Origin: an uncultured Dehalococcoidia bacterium
GTDB lineage: Bacteria; Chloroflexota; Dehalococcoidia; Lucifugimonadales; UBA3495
Length of the DNA: 64,000 nt
Assembly: GCA_958296445.1 (NCBI GenBank)
Contig: OY282565.1
Location: 186,001-250,000 of the forward strand
Direction of reading: 5' to 3'
Part shown: piece after piece, positions 48,597-56,544 of the stretch
How the letters are laid out: every line of letters starts with the position of its first letter
Position numbering within the stretch: position 1 is the stretch's first letter
Made by a program: the position numbers and the translations under genes
The notes under the pieces: generated by a model
What the model was told of the DNA's origin: nothing
Database searches by the model: none
Seen by the model: the letters and a program-made list of their open reading frames with translations, nothing else

Positions 48597-50312
48597 ATGG
48601 CGTTGGCGGAAAGGGGAACGGAGCGGATTGATTTCGCCACCGGGCCGGAGCAGTACCGGCATTGGCGGCTGGCGGTTGACGGCCCGGTGGCGCGGCTGAC
48701 GCTACAGGTGCAGGAAGACGCGCCGCTGCATCCGGGCTATGAGCTGAAGCTGAATTCCTATGACTTGGGCGTGGACATCGAGCTGTACGACGCGGTGCAG
48801 CGGCTGCGGTTCGAGCAGCCGCAGGTGGGCGCGGTGGTCATCGCCTCGGGCCACGAGCGGGTGTTCTGCGCCGGGGCCAACATCCGTATGCTGGCCCAGG
48901 CCGGACACGCGCTGAAGGTGAATTTCTGCAAGTTCACCAACGAAACCCGCAACGGCATCGAAGACGCCAGCGTCCACTCCGGCCAGCGCTACATCTGCGC
49001 CGTCAACGGCCCGGCCGCGGGCGGCGGGTACGAGCTGGCCCTGGCCTGCGACCGCATCATCCTAGTGGACGACGGGGCCAGCACGGTGGCCCTGCCTGAA
49101 CTGCCGCTGCTGGCCGTGCTGCCCGGCACCGGCGGCCTTACCCGGCTGGTGGACAAGCGGCGGGTGCGCCGCGACCACGCCGACTTTCTTTGCACCGCAT
49201 CGGAGGGCGTGCGCGGCGCCCGCGCCCTAGAGTGGGGGCTGGTGGATGAGCTGGCCCCCCGTTCCCGTTTCGACGCGGCGGTGGCGGAGCGGGCCGCAGA
49301 ACTGGCCGCCGAAAGCGTCCGCCCGCCCGCGGGCGAGGGCATCGCCCTTACTCCGCTGGAAAGGAATTTCAGCGAAAACGGCGTAACCTACGAACACGTC
49401 ACCGTAGAGATTGACCGGCAGTTAGGCACGGCCTTTTTCCAGATTCGCGGGCCGGACAGCCCACCGCCCCGCGACGCCGACGGCATCCGCGCCGAGGGAA
49501 GCCGGTTCTGGCCGCTGGCCGTGGCCCGGCAACTGGACGACGCCATCCTGCACCTGCGGGCCAACGAGGGCGGCGTGGGAACCTGGGTGTTCCGCGCCGT
49601 CGGCGACCCCGCGCTGGTGGCAGCCTGCGACCGCCTGTTGCTGGAATCCGCCGACAACCACTGGCTGGCCCGGGAAGTCACCCTGTACTGGAAACGCACC
49701 CTGAAACGGCTGGACGTCAGCTCCCGGTCGCTGGTGGCCCTGATTGAGCCGGGAAGCTGCTTCACCGGCGTACTGCTGGAGCTGGCCCTAGCCGCCGACC
49801 GCTGCTATATGCTGGACGGCGAGCCGGATGACGAGCCCGTTTCCGGGGGCGCCGTAACGCCGAACCCGTTGGCCCTGAGCCAGTCGAAAGGCTGCGCGTC
49901 GGTACGGCTCACCGGAATGAACTTCGGCCCGCTGCCGATGGTCAACGGCCTGTCGCGGCTGGAGGGCCGGTTCCTGGACGCCGCCGCACTGCGGGAATAC
50001 GCCGGGCAGGACTTGGACGCCCCGGCCGCCCACGCCCTAGGGCTGGTTACGTTCATACCCGACGGCATAGACTGGGAGGACGAGGTGCGGCTGGCCCTAG
50101 AGGAGCGGGCCAGCTTTTCGCCCGATGCGCTGTCCGGCCTAGAGGCCAACCTGCGCTTCGGCGGCCCGGAAACGCTGGAAAGCAAAATTTTCGGACGCCT
50201 GAGCGCCTGGCAGAACTGGATATTCCAGCGCCCCAACGCCTCGGGCCAGCAGGGCGCGCTCCAGGTTTACGGCACCGGAGCGCGGGCCGACTTCGACCGG
50301 GGCCGGGTTTAG
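48597..50312 (+). CDS. boxC: BoxC, 2,3-epoxybenzoyl-CoA dihydrolase (benzoyl-CoA-dihydrodiol lyase)
   Basis: 571 residues, the BoxC length. It contains HPGYELKLNSYDLGVDIELYDAVQRLRFEQPQV, ASGHERVFCAGANIRML, ICAVNGPAAGGGYELALACDRI (crotonase oxyanion motif) and, in the second half, LTGMNFGPLPMVNGLSRLEGRF. BoxC opens the epoxide of 2,3-epoxybenzoyl-CoA by hydrolytic C-C cleavage, giving formate and a semialdehyde-CoA. The stretch TPNPLALSQSKGCA (about residues 420-433) sits where other BoxC have a short loop and resembles translated repeat DNA, so a repeat may have inserted in frame. BoxB follows after 55 bases. Confidence 0.92.
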   Translation: MALAERGTERIDFATGPEQYRHWRLAVDGPVARLTLQVQEDAPLHPGYELKLNSYDLGVDIELYDAVQRLRFEQPQVGAVVIASGHERVFCAGANIRMLAQAGHALKVNFCKFTNETRNGIEDASVHSGQRYICAVNGPAAGGGYELALACDRIILVDDGASTVALPELPLLAVLPGTGGLTRLVDKRRVRRDHADFLCTASEGVRGARALEWGLVDELAPRSRFDAAVAERAAELAAESVRPPAGEGIALTPLERNFSENGVTYEHVTVEIDRQLGTAFFQIRGPDSPPPRDADGIRAEGSRFWPLAVARQLDDAILHLRANEGGVGTWVFRAVGDPALVAACDRLLLESADNHWLAREVTLYWKRTLKRLDVSSRSLVALIEPGSCFTGVLLELALAADRCYMLDGEPDDEPVSGGAVTPNPLALSQSKGCASVRLTGMNFGPLPMVNGLSRLEGRFLDAAALREYAGQDLDAPAAHALGLVTFIPDGIDWEDEVRLALEERASFSPDALSGLEANLRFGGPETLESKIFGRLSAWQNWIFQRPNASGQQGALQVYGTGARADFDRGRV

Positions 50313-50367
50313 CCCGCCGCCATTATCACCAAAGCGGGAACGGCGGAACAGGCCGGGAGGGGGAATT

Positions 50368-51801
50368 ATGAGCATCAACTACGCCGACCGGATTCCCAAC
50401 AACGTGGGGCTGTCGGACAACCGGCGGCTGCAACGCGCCCTAGAATCGTGGCAGCCCAACTATATGAAGTGGTGGGGCGAAATGGGGCCGGACGGCTCCA
50501 GCGATTTCGACGTTTATCTGCGCACCGCCGTAAGCGTCGAATCCGACGGTTGGGCCAATTTCGGATTCGTCAAAATGCCGGAATACCGCTGGGGCATTTT
50601 CTTGACCAAACCCGAAGCGGAACGGGTCATACCCTTTGGCGACCACCGGGGCGAGCCGGTGTGGCAGGAAGTGCCGGGCGAGTACCGCGCCCCCCTGCGG
50701 CGGCTCATCGTCACCCAGGGCGACACCGAACCGGCGTCGGTGGAGCAGCAACGGCGGCTGGGGCTTACCTGCCCGTCGCTGTATGACCTGCGCAACCTGT
50801 TTCAGATAAACGTAGAGGAAGGGCGGCACCTGTGGGCGATGGTCTACCTGCTCCACGCCTATTTCGGGCGCGACGGGCGCGAGGAAGCCGAGGCGATGCT
50901 GGAGCGGCACTCGGGCGACGCCGACCGCCCCCGCATCCTGGGCGCCTTCAACGAACCCACCCCCAACTGGCTGTCCTACCTGATGTTCACCTACTTCACC
51001 GACCGCGATGGCAAGTACCAGTTGGCGGCGCTGGCCGAATCGGGCTTCGACCCGCTGGCCCGCACCTGCCGCTTTATGCTCACCGAAGAGGCCCATCATA
51101 TGTTCGTGGGCGAAACCGGCGTTATGCGCGTGGTACAGCGCACCGCCGAAGTGATGCGGGAGCTGGGAACCGACGACCCGGAGCGGCTGCGGGCGGCCGG
51201 CGTCATAGACCTGCCCACCATCCAGAAATACGTCAACTTTCATTACAGCGTGTCGGTGGATTTGTTCGGCCAAGAGATTTCCACCAACGCCGCCAACTAC
51301 TTCACCGCCGGGCTGAAGGGCCGCTACCTAGAGTCGAGGCTGGACGGCGACCACCGGCTGACGGCCGATTTGTGGCCGGTGCATACGGTGCGCGAGGGGC
51401 GCATAGCCGTAGAGCAGTTGTCGGCCCTAGGCGCGGTCAACGAGCGGCTGCGCGACGATTATATCAAGGACTGCCAGCGCGGCCTAGAGCGCTGGAACCG
51501 CGCCCTAGAAACCGCGGGCGCGGATTTCCGGCTGGAGCTGCCCCATCGCTTTTTCAACCGGCGCATCGGCAACGCCGCCAACCTGCGAATTTCCCCGGAC
51601 GGGCGCCTAATCGCCGAAGCGGAATGGCAATCCAACGCATCCCAATGGCTGCCCACCCCCGAGGATATGGCCTACGTAGACTCGCTAATGCGCCGAGTAA
51701 CCGCCCCCGGCAAAATCGCCAACTGGATCGCCCCCCCAACCAGGGGCATAGACGGCAAACCCTGGGACTTCGAGTACGTGCGGTTTAACGCAGGGAATTA
51801 G
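50368..51801 (+). CDS. boxB: BoxB, benzoyl-CoA 2,3-epoxidase oxygenase subunit
   Basis: 477 residues with a strong GGGAGGGGG site. Diiron ligands are in NVEEGRHLWAMVYLL (about residue 150) and MLTEEAHHMFVGETGV (about residue 240), the E-x2-H pairs of this ferritin-like oxygenase. It contains MPEYRWGIFLTKPE and the C-terminal FEYVRFN typical of the family. BoxB uses electrons from BoxA and O2 to epoxidise benzoyl-CoA. No BoxA reductase gene is present in the window, so electrons must come from elsewhere. It is the second gene of the box pair. Confidence 0.92.
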   Translation: MSINYADRIPNNVGLSDNRRLQRALESWQPNYMKWWGEMGPDGSSDFDVYLRTAVSVESDGWANFGFVKMPEYRWGIFLTKPEAERVIPFGDHRGEPVWQEVPGEYRAPLRRLIVTQGDTEPASVEQQRRLGLTCPSLYDLRNLFQINVEEGRHLWAMVYLLHAYFGRDGREEAEAMLERHSGDADRPRILGAFNEPTPNWLSYLMFTYFTDRDGKYQLAALAESGFDPLARTCRFMLTEEAHHMFVGETGVMRVVQRTAEVMRELGTDDPERLRAAGVIDLPTIQKYVNFHYSVSVDLFGQEISTNAANYFTAGLKGRYLESRLDGDHRLTADLWPVHTVREGRIAVEQLSALGAVNERLRDDYIKDCQRGLERWNRALETAGADFRLELPHRFFNRRIGNAANLRISPDGRLIAEAEWQSNASQWLPTPEDMAYVDSLMRRVTAPGKIANWIAPPTRGIDGKPWDFEYVRFNAGN

Positions 51802-51832
51802 ACACGCCGGGCGCCAAGGTTCTTGCTGCATA

Positions 51833-52228
51833 TTATGGCCCTGGCGCCTGAATCAGATGCAGATTAGGTATGCTTGAAAAGTCCCGGTCGTGGGATGCCA
51901 GAGGACACTCCAGCAGAATTGCAGTGGCGGCAATCCAAGCGTCGGCTTGGGAAAGGGCCCGGCCTGTTTTCTCTTGCTCAGAGCGCAAAGCGGCGCATAC
52001 AACCGCTAGTTCATGGTTGGGCCAGATAATTTCATACTGCTGTAAATACTGGCTAAGTTCGTTTTTCCTGCGTTCTCCCCAGCCACCCTTGAACGCTCCG
52101 AACCACATCTCTTCCAATGTTTGGAACGATATAACTGTGGGAAGTCCTTTTATTTGTTCAATATAGTATTGGGATATTTCACTCCTGCTAAAAATATATG
52201 AAGTGACGTTTGTATCCAGCACTACCAT
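51833..52228 (-). CDS. PIN-domain (VapC-like) toxin candidate
   Basis: A 131-residue PIN domain: MVVLDTN (Asp5), SFQTLEEMWFG (Glu39/40), ALSQADAWIAATAI (Asp near 96) and LASHDRDFSSI (Asp near 113), the four acidic residues of VapC metal-dependent RNases. It lies seven bases into the end of the upstream 301-residue gene (overlap 52222-52228), so it is coupled to it. A target such as tRNA or rRNA is typical of the family. Confidence 0.85.
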   Translation of the reverse strand: MVVLDTNVTSYIFSRSEISQYYIEQIKGLPTVISFQTLEEMWFGAFKGGWGERRKNELSQYLQQYEIIWPNHELAVVCAALRSEQEKTGRALSQADAWIAATAILLECPLASHDRDFSSIPNLHLIQAPGP

Positions 52229-53127
52229 TCTGAAGAATCCTCCCGGCCTATGTCACGACTTTCGTGGATTATGCGGATAAACTCATCCACATCGAAGGAT
52301 TCGCTGGCAGTAACCACCCTTTCAAGGTCAAAAACCTTGGGGTTAGGGTTGTTCCAAAACGTCTCAATGTTGAAAGGCTCATTCCACGAGCTAGTTTTGT
52401 CAATTTTTTCGACCTGAACGCTCACCCATTCATCGTTCTTGTTAAAGCGGCCTTGTCCTCGCACTTCGACATACTGCCTTGCCAGCCGGTGCATATCCTC
52501 ATCCATAGCAGCGTTGAATCGTAGTGTTACCGGGCGGTCTGCGTAGCGGTGCAACCGCGCTGTTCCCTTGTCCCAGTCCACTTCCATAAGCCTGCCATAT
52601 AATATAGCAGGCACACTTTCAGCAGATATTTTCGGCGGGGCAGGGGTATAACTGACGTCAACTCTCAATCCTGATTGATTATGACGGGGGATATATAAAT
52701 GGCGTTCATCACTCGGGTTGTAGAGACGAACCAAAGCAACTTTAGGAGATATATCCTTGCCAATGCACGATATCTCTCTAGCAACCGGCGCCGGTAGCGA
52801 ATTGCTATCTTCCGGTTGCCATTGCATTATCAAGTCAATTGCTTTCTGAGACGAGTCTTTAACAGAGGATCGAGCATCAGTCAACGGAACAACACCTAGT
52901 TCAGCTACTAATGATCCCGATGAAGTCCGCATCAGCCGGAAGCCACATCCCCGTTTTATCCAAGCCGGGGCATGGCCAGCCGGTGTTGTCGCTTCCTCCA
53001 AGTGGCTGACCATCAGCCAAAAGGCTTTTTGCAGATGTGCAAAAGTTTTGTGCAGGTCATCCAGAGGTACGCCGTTTTCGCCCACCTCTGGCCCCTCGAA
53101 ACTTACGTGCAGTTCTTCAGCGAACAC
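52222..53127 (-). CDS. Unusually large putative partner/antitoxin of the PIN protein
   Basis: 301 residues with a GTG start and GGGGGTGG upstream. It begins MFAEELHVSFEGPEVGENGVPLDDLHKTF and contains no recognised DNA-binding domain. The middle has KVALVRLYNPSDERHLYIPRHN. The acidic C-terminus FDVDEFIRIIHESRD resembles the tails of antitoxins that block PIN active sites. VapB antitoxins are usually under 100 residues, so this is unusual. It overlaps the PIN gene by seven bases. The antitoxin role is inference. Confidence 0.6.
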   Translation of the reverse strand: MFAEELHVSFEGPEVGENGVPLDDLHKTFAHLQKAFWLMVSHLEEATTPAGHAPAWIKRGCGFRLMRTSSGSLVAELGVVPLTDARSSVKDSSQKAIDLIMQWQPEDSNSLPAPVAREISCIGKDISPKVALVRLYNPSDERHLYIPRHNQSGLRVDVSYTPAPPKISAESVPAILYGRLMEVDWDKGTARLHRYADRPVTLRFNAAMDEDMHRLARQYVEVRGQGRFNKNDEWVSVQVEKIDKTSSWNEPFNIETFWNNPNPKVFDLERVVTASESFDVDEFIRIIHESRDIGREDSSEW

Positions 53128-53305
53128 GCCACCCCCTTTATCCGGTTAGCGGCAGCCAAGCTGCAACGGCGGATAGCGCATAGTATGGCACGGTCAAGCG
53201 GGATTGACAATGCGCTCGACAAGCCCTTGCCGCCAGTGTCCCGGCCCAGCAAGGCCGGTGCGGTATGCGCTCCGCTACTTGGCCCGGCATCGGGTTGCCA
53301 CAGGG

Positions 53306-53311
53306 TATAAT
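53306..53311 (+). promoter_or_regulatory. -10 box upstream of the benzoate-CoA ligase gene
   Basis: TATAAT, 60 bases before the start codon; no good -35 sequence is seen. Confidence 0.4.
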
Positions 53312-53371
53312 CTATTATGCAGGATTCCCAACCGGCAAAGCGCAGGCAGCCGCCACAGATTCGGAGGCGTT

Positions 53372-54994
53372 ATGCGGGAGCATGAAGTCGTTGTTGACGC
53401 CGCGGGCCGCCCGTCGGCCATCCTGTACCCGGACGTTTTCAACGTGGCCGTGCCGTTTATAGACCGGCATTTGGCCGAGGGGTGGGGCGGGAAAACGGCC
53501 ATCGTCTTTGACGATACCGGCGAGACGGTCAGCTACGGGCAGTTGGCGGAGCGAGTGAACCGCTGCGGCAACCTGCTATGGACGCTGGCCGGGGAATCCG
53601 GCGGGCGGGTGCTGCTGGTGGTCAAGGACTGCCCGGAATTTTTTTACCTGTTCTGGGGCGCGATAAAGGCCGGGCTGGTTCCGGTTCCCCTCAACACGCT
53701 GCTGCGGGCCGGGGACTACCGCCACATCATCGAGGATTCGGGCTGCGCCGGGCTGGTCTATTCCCCCGAATACCGGGGCGAGGTGGCGCAGGCCCTAGCC
53801 GGGGCGTCGCATCAGCCTACATTCGTGCTATGCGCCGAAGGCCCCGATTCAGCCACCGGACTGGCCGGTATGATGGACGAATCGTCGGCGGTTCTGGCCC
53901 CGGCCCCCGCATCGCCCGATTCGGAATGTTTCTGGCTGTATTCGTCCGGCTCCACCGGGCGGCCCAAGGGCGCGGTTCACCGACAGCGCGACATCGTGAC
54001 TACCTGCGTCCGCTACGCCGCCGACACTCTGGGCGTTACCGGGGACGACGTGTGCTTTTCGGCGGCCAAGCTGTTTTTCGCCTACGGGCTGGGCAACGCT
54101 ATGACTTTTCCGCTGTGGGCCGGGGCCACGGCGGTATTGAGCGGGCAGCGGCCTGCGCCGGAAATGACTTTCGGGGTTATGGAGCGCCGCCGCCCCACGC
54201 TGTTTTTCGGCGTGCCAACGCTGTACGCGGCCCAACTGTGGGCGCTGGACGAAAACCCCGCTTACCTAGACTGCCTAGCGTCGCTGCGCTGTTGCGTGTC
54301 GGCCGGGGAAGCACTGCCCGCCGACCTTTTCCGCCGCTGGCGGGAACGCGCCGGCACGCTGATTCTGGACGGCATCGGCTCTACCGAGGCCCTGCACATA
54401 TTCATATCCAACACCGCCGCCGACTGCCGCCCGGGAACCAGCGGCCGCCCGGTGCCGGGCTACGAGGCGCGGATTGTGGACGAGGCGGGCCAGCCGGTAA
54501 CGCCGCCGTCTAGCGGGAACGACGGCGAGGTTGGCCGCTTGTTCATCCGCGGCGACTCCACTGCCGTCCGCTACTGGAACAACCCGGAGCGCACCGCCGA
54601 AACGATGACCGGCGGCGGCTGGCTGAATACCGGCGACACTTACTATCAGGACGCCGACGGCTATTACGTATACTGCGGGCGCAGCGACGATATGCTGAAA
54701 GTGGGCGGCATCTGGTGTTCGCCGGTGGAAATCGAGGGGCGGCTAATCGAGCATCCCCAAGTGCTGGAAGCGGCGGTAGTGGGCCGCGCCGACGCCGACC
54801 AGCTAATCAAGCCCGAAGCCTTCGTAGTCCTGAAAAACGCGAGCGACGCCGGGGATGCGTTGGCCGACGAACTGCTGGAGCATTGCAAAACGGGTCTGGC
54901 CCGCTACAAATACCCGAGATGGGTCAACTTCGTTGAGGATCTGCCGAAAACGGCTACCGGCAAGGTGCAGCGGTACAGGCTGCGCTCCGGCTAG
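53372..54994 (+). CDS. Benzoate-CoA ligase
   Basis: 540 residues from ATG 53372 (TCGGAGG upstream). It has the AMP-binding P-loop WLYSSGSTGRPKGAVHRQRD, the benzoate-ligase signature KLFFAYGLGNAMTFPLWAG, GSTEALHIFISN, WLNTGDTYY and the hinge CGRSDDMLKVGGIWCSPVEIE, with the catalytic Lys in PKTATGKVQR. It activates benzoate to benzoyl-CoA, the substrate of BoxB. The PIN module lies between it and boxBC, so it is transcribed from its own promoter. Confidence 0.92.
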   Translation: MREHEVVVDAAGRPSAILYPDVFNVAVPFIDRHLAEGWGGKTAIVFDDTGETVSYGQLAERVNRCGNLLWTLAGESGGRVLLVVKDCPEFFYLFWGAIKAGLVPVPLNTLLRAGDYRHIIEDSGCAGLVYSPEYRGEVAQALAGASHQPTFVLCAEGPDSATGLAGMMDESSAVLAPAPASPDSECFWLYSSGSTGRPKGAVHRQRDIVTTCVRYAADTLGVTGDDVCFSAAKLFFAYGLGNAMTFPLWAGATAVLSGQRPAPEMTFGVMERRRPTLFFGVPTLYAAQLWALDENPAYLDCLASLRCCVSAGEALPADLFRRWRERAGTLILDGIGSTEALHIFISNTAADCRPGTSGRPVPGYEARIVDEAGQPVTPPSSGNDGEVGRLFIRGDSTAVRYWNNPERTAETMTGGGWLNTGDTYYQDADGYYVYCGRSDDMLKVGGIWCSPVEIEGRLIEHPQVLEAAVVGRADADQLIKPEAFVVLKNASDAGDALADELLEHCKTGLARYKYPRWVNFVEDLPKTATGKVQRYRLRSG

Positions 54995-55038
54995 GGCGGC
55001 GGCGCCGGAAACTGTTTATAACGTGCGCCAACATAAAA

Positions 55039-55123
55039 GAAAATTGCGAAATTCCCCTATGCCACCCTGCACCTTGTCGCCCTGAACAACCATATCCGTA
55101 GGGGCGCACAGCCGTGCGCCCCC
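55039..55123. repeat. Repeat patch: family-A end followed by a family-B palindrome
   Basis: GAAAATTGCGAAATT (55039-55053) is a solitary family-A left end; GTAGGGGCGCACAGCC (from 55098) starts a family-B palindrome. Confidence 0.7.
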
Positions 55124-55132
55124 TTTACCACT

Positions 55133-55846
55133 TTACTGTCCGCGCAGGCGGCGGAGTTCTTCCCGTAGCCTTTCCGCCTCGGCATTGGCGGCTGCCAGGG
55201 CCGCTTTCGTTTCCGGGAGGTTGAGCAGGTATTGGCCGGTGTCCGGGTCGTGGAATACCAGTCTCCCGCCCTGAGCGCAGAGGTTGAGGTTAAGCGCCGG
55301 GCTGTAGCCCCAAGTCATTTCTTCCGGCCCGGTTGTTACCGGAATATATTGGTAAGCCCCGTTCACCAATATGTCTCCGGCCAGCGCGTAGCCGTAGAAA
55401 TCGCCCCCGGTTGGGTCGAACCGCCAGTATTCGCTGACGCCGATGCGGGAATAGAGGGCGGGTTTCTTATCCGCGTCCGTGTCTACTGTATAGGTGCTTT
55501 CCGATGCTACTTCCAGCACAAAATCCGGCGCCTTGCCGGCTTCCTCTATCAAGTAGCCGTTGCGGGCAAGAATGGCGGCGGCATCTACGCCGAAGGCAAT
55601 ATAGAGGTCGGGTCTTACCCGCAAGTTAAGGTCGCGGGAGTCGTAAAAGACAAAGCCGCCGGTGTCAATAAACACTTCCGGCCGGGCGGAGAAATGATCC
55701 CGCAGCACGTGGCCGCATTCGTCAATTATCGGAGCTTGATACATACCGTCCTGTCTGTATCCGGGGGCGGGGCAGATAAAACCTTTGGGGAGGACTTCCC
55801 GGTAGCGAATGACGGTTATGCTTGGTTTGGCGAGCTTGGAAGTCAT
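55133..55846 (-). CDS. Uma2 family putative endonuclease (solitary)
   Basis: 237 residues: MYQAPIIDECGHVLRDHFSARPEVFIDTGGFVFYD, VRPDLYIAFGV (Asp), KAPDFVLEVASEST (Glu), DKKPALYSRIGVSEYWRFD (Lys/Tyr) and a short Glu/Arg coiled-coil tail. It is closer to the pair at 8.6 kb (IIDECGHVLRDHF against VVEECGHILRNHF) than to the four-copy array. It is the seventh Uma2 gene of the window and lies on the opposite strand. Confidence 0.85.
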   Translation of the reverse strand: MTSKLAKPSITVIRYREVLPKGFICPAPGYRQDGMYQAPIIDECGHVLRDHFSARPEVFIDTGGFVFYDSRDLNLRVRPDLYIAFGVDAAAILARNGYLIEEAGKAPDFVLEVASESTYTVDTDADKKPALYSRIGVSEYWRFDPTGGDFYGYALAGDILVNGAYQYIPVTTGPEEMTWGYSPALNLNLCAQGGRLVFHDPDTGQYLLNLPETKAALAAANAEAERLREELRRLRGQ

Positions 55847-55967
55847 ACAAGGCTTCGTCCCGATGGCGGATTAGCCCCAATAGTAGCACAGCCGAACCCG
55901 CCCTCGCGCCCTTGCGCGGCGGGCGGACGGGCGGTATGCTGGCACAAACTGCTAGGAGGGAACGGAA

Positions 55968-56429
55968 ATGGCGAAAATCGCGCGAGTCGGCCACGTCGTG
56001 CTGAATGTCAGCGATACCCACGAGGCCATTGACTGGTACACCAACGCGCTGGGAATGGAGCTGATGAACCACGACCAGGGTATGGATATGGCGTTCCTGT
56101 CCTTCGGCCAGTCGGACCACGACATCGCCCTCATCAAGGCGCCGGAGGGCGTGGATACCGGCAGCCCGGGGCTGTCGCATACCGCGCTGCAACTGGAGGG
56201 CGGCGAGCCGGAATTGCAGGAAATCTACGGGCGCGTCCAGGCCGCCGGATACCCCATTGACTTCACCGCCGACCACGGCCTGACCAAGAGCTTCTACTGC
56301 TTCGACCCCAGCGGCAACCGCATCGAAATCTTTTTCCAGCACCTACACGACCAGGAAGCCCGCGACTTTATGCGCCAGACCGGCGCCGTCCTCGACCCCT
56401 ACGAACTGGAAGCCGCGCCCGCCGATTAG
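55968..56429 (+). CDS. VOC family protein (glyoxalase/extradiol-dioxygenase fold)
   Basis: A 153-residue vicinal-oxygen-chelate protein with TAGGAGGGAAC before the ATG. It has VGHVVLNVSDTHEAIDWYTNALGMEL (metal His near residue 8), LSHTALQLEGGEPELQEIYGRVQAAGYP (His near 69) and FDPSGNRIEIFFQ (Glu near 118). The H/H/E triad suits a non-heme Fe(II) dioxygenase or a glyoxalase. With the aromatic genes nearby, a catechol-like substrate is plausible but unproven. Confidence 0.85.
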   Translation: MAKIARVGHVVLNVSDTHEAIDWYTNALGMELMNHDQGMDMAFLSFGQSDHDIALIKAPEGVDTGSPGLSHTALQLEGGEPELQEIYGRVQAAGYPIDFTADHGLTKSFYCFDPSGNRIEIFFQHLHDQEARDFMRQTGAVLDPYELEAAPAD

Positions 56430-56456
56430 AGCGGTGCGGCGTATCCGGCGAAAACC

Positions 56457-56498
56457 GGGGGGCGCACAGGTAAGGGCGCACGGCTGTGCGCCCCTACG
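56457..56498. repeat. Family-B palindrome copy
   Basis: GGGGGGCGCACAGG, then GGGCGCACGGCTGTGCGCCC ending in CTAC (56474-56497): the right half matches the family-B arm. Confidence 0.7.
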
Positions 56499-56544
56499 CG
56501 GTTGGGGCATCATTACGTTAAACGCATTCGGCGGAGCGGTGGCG

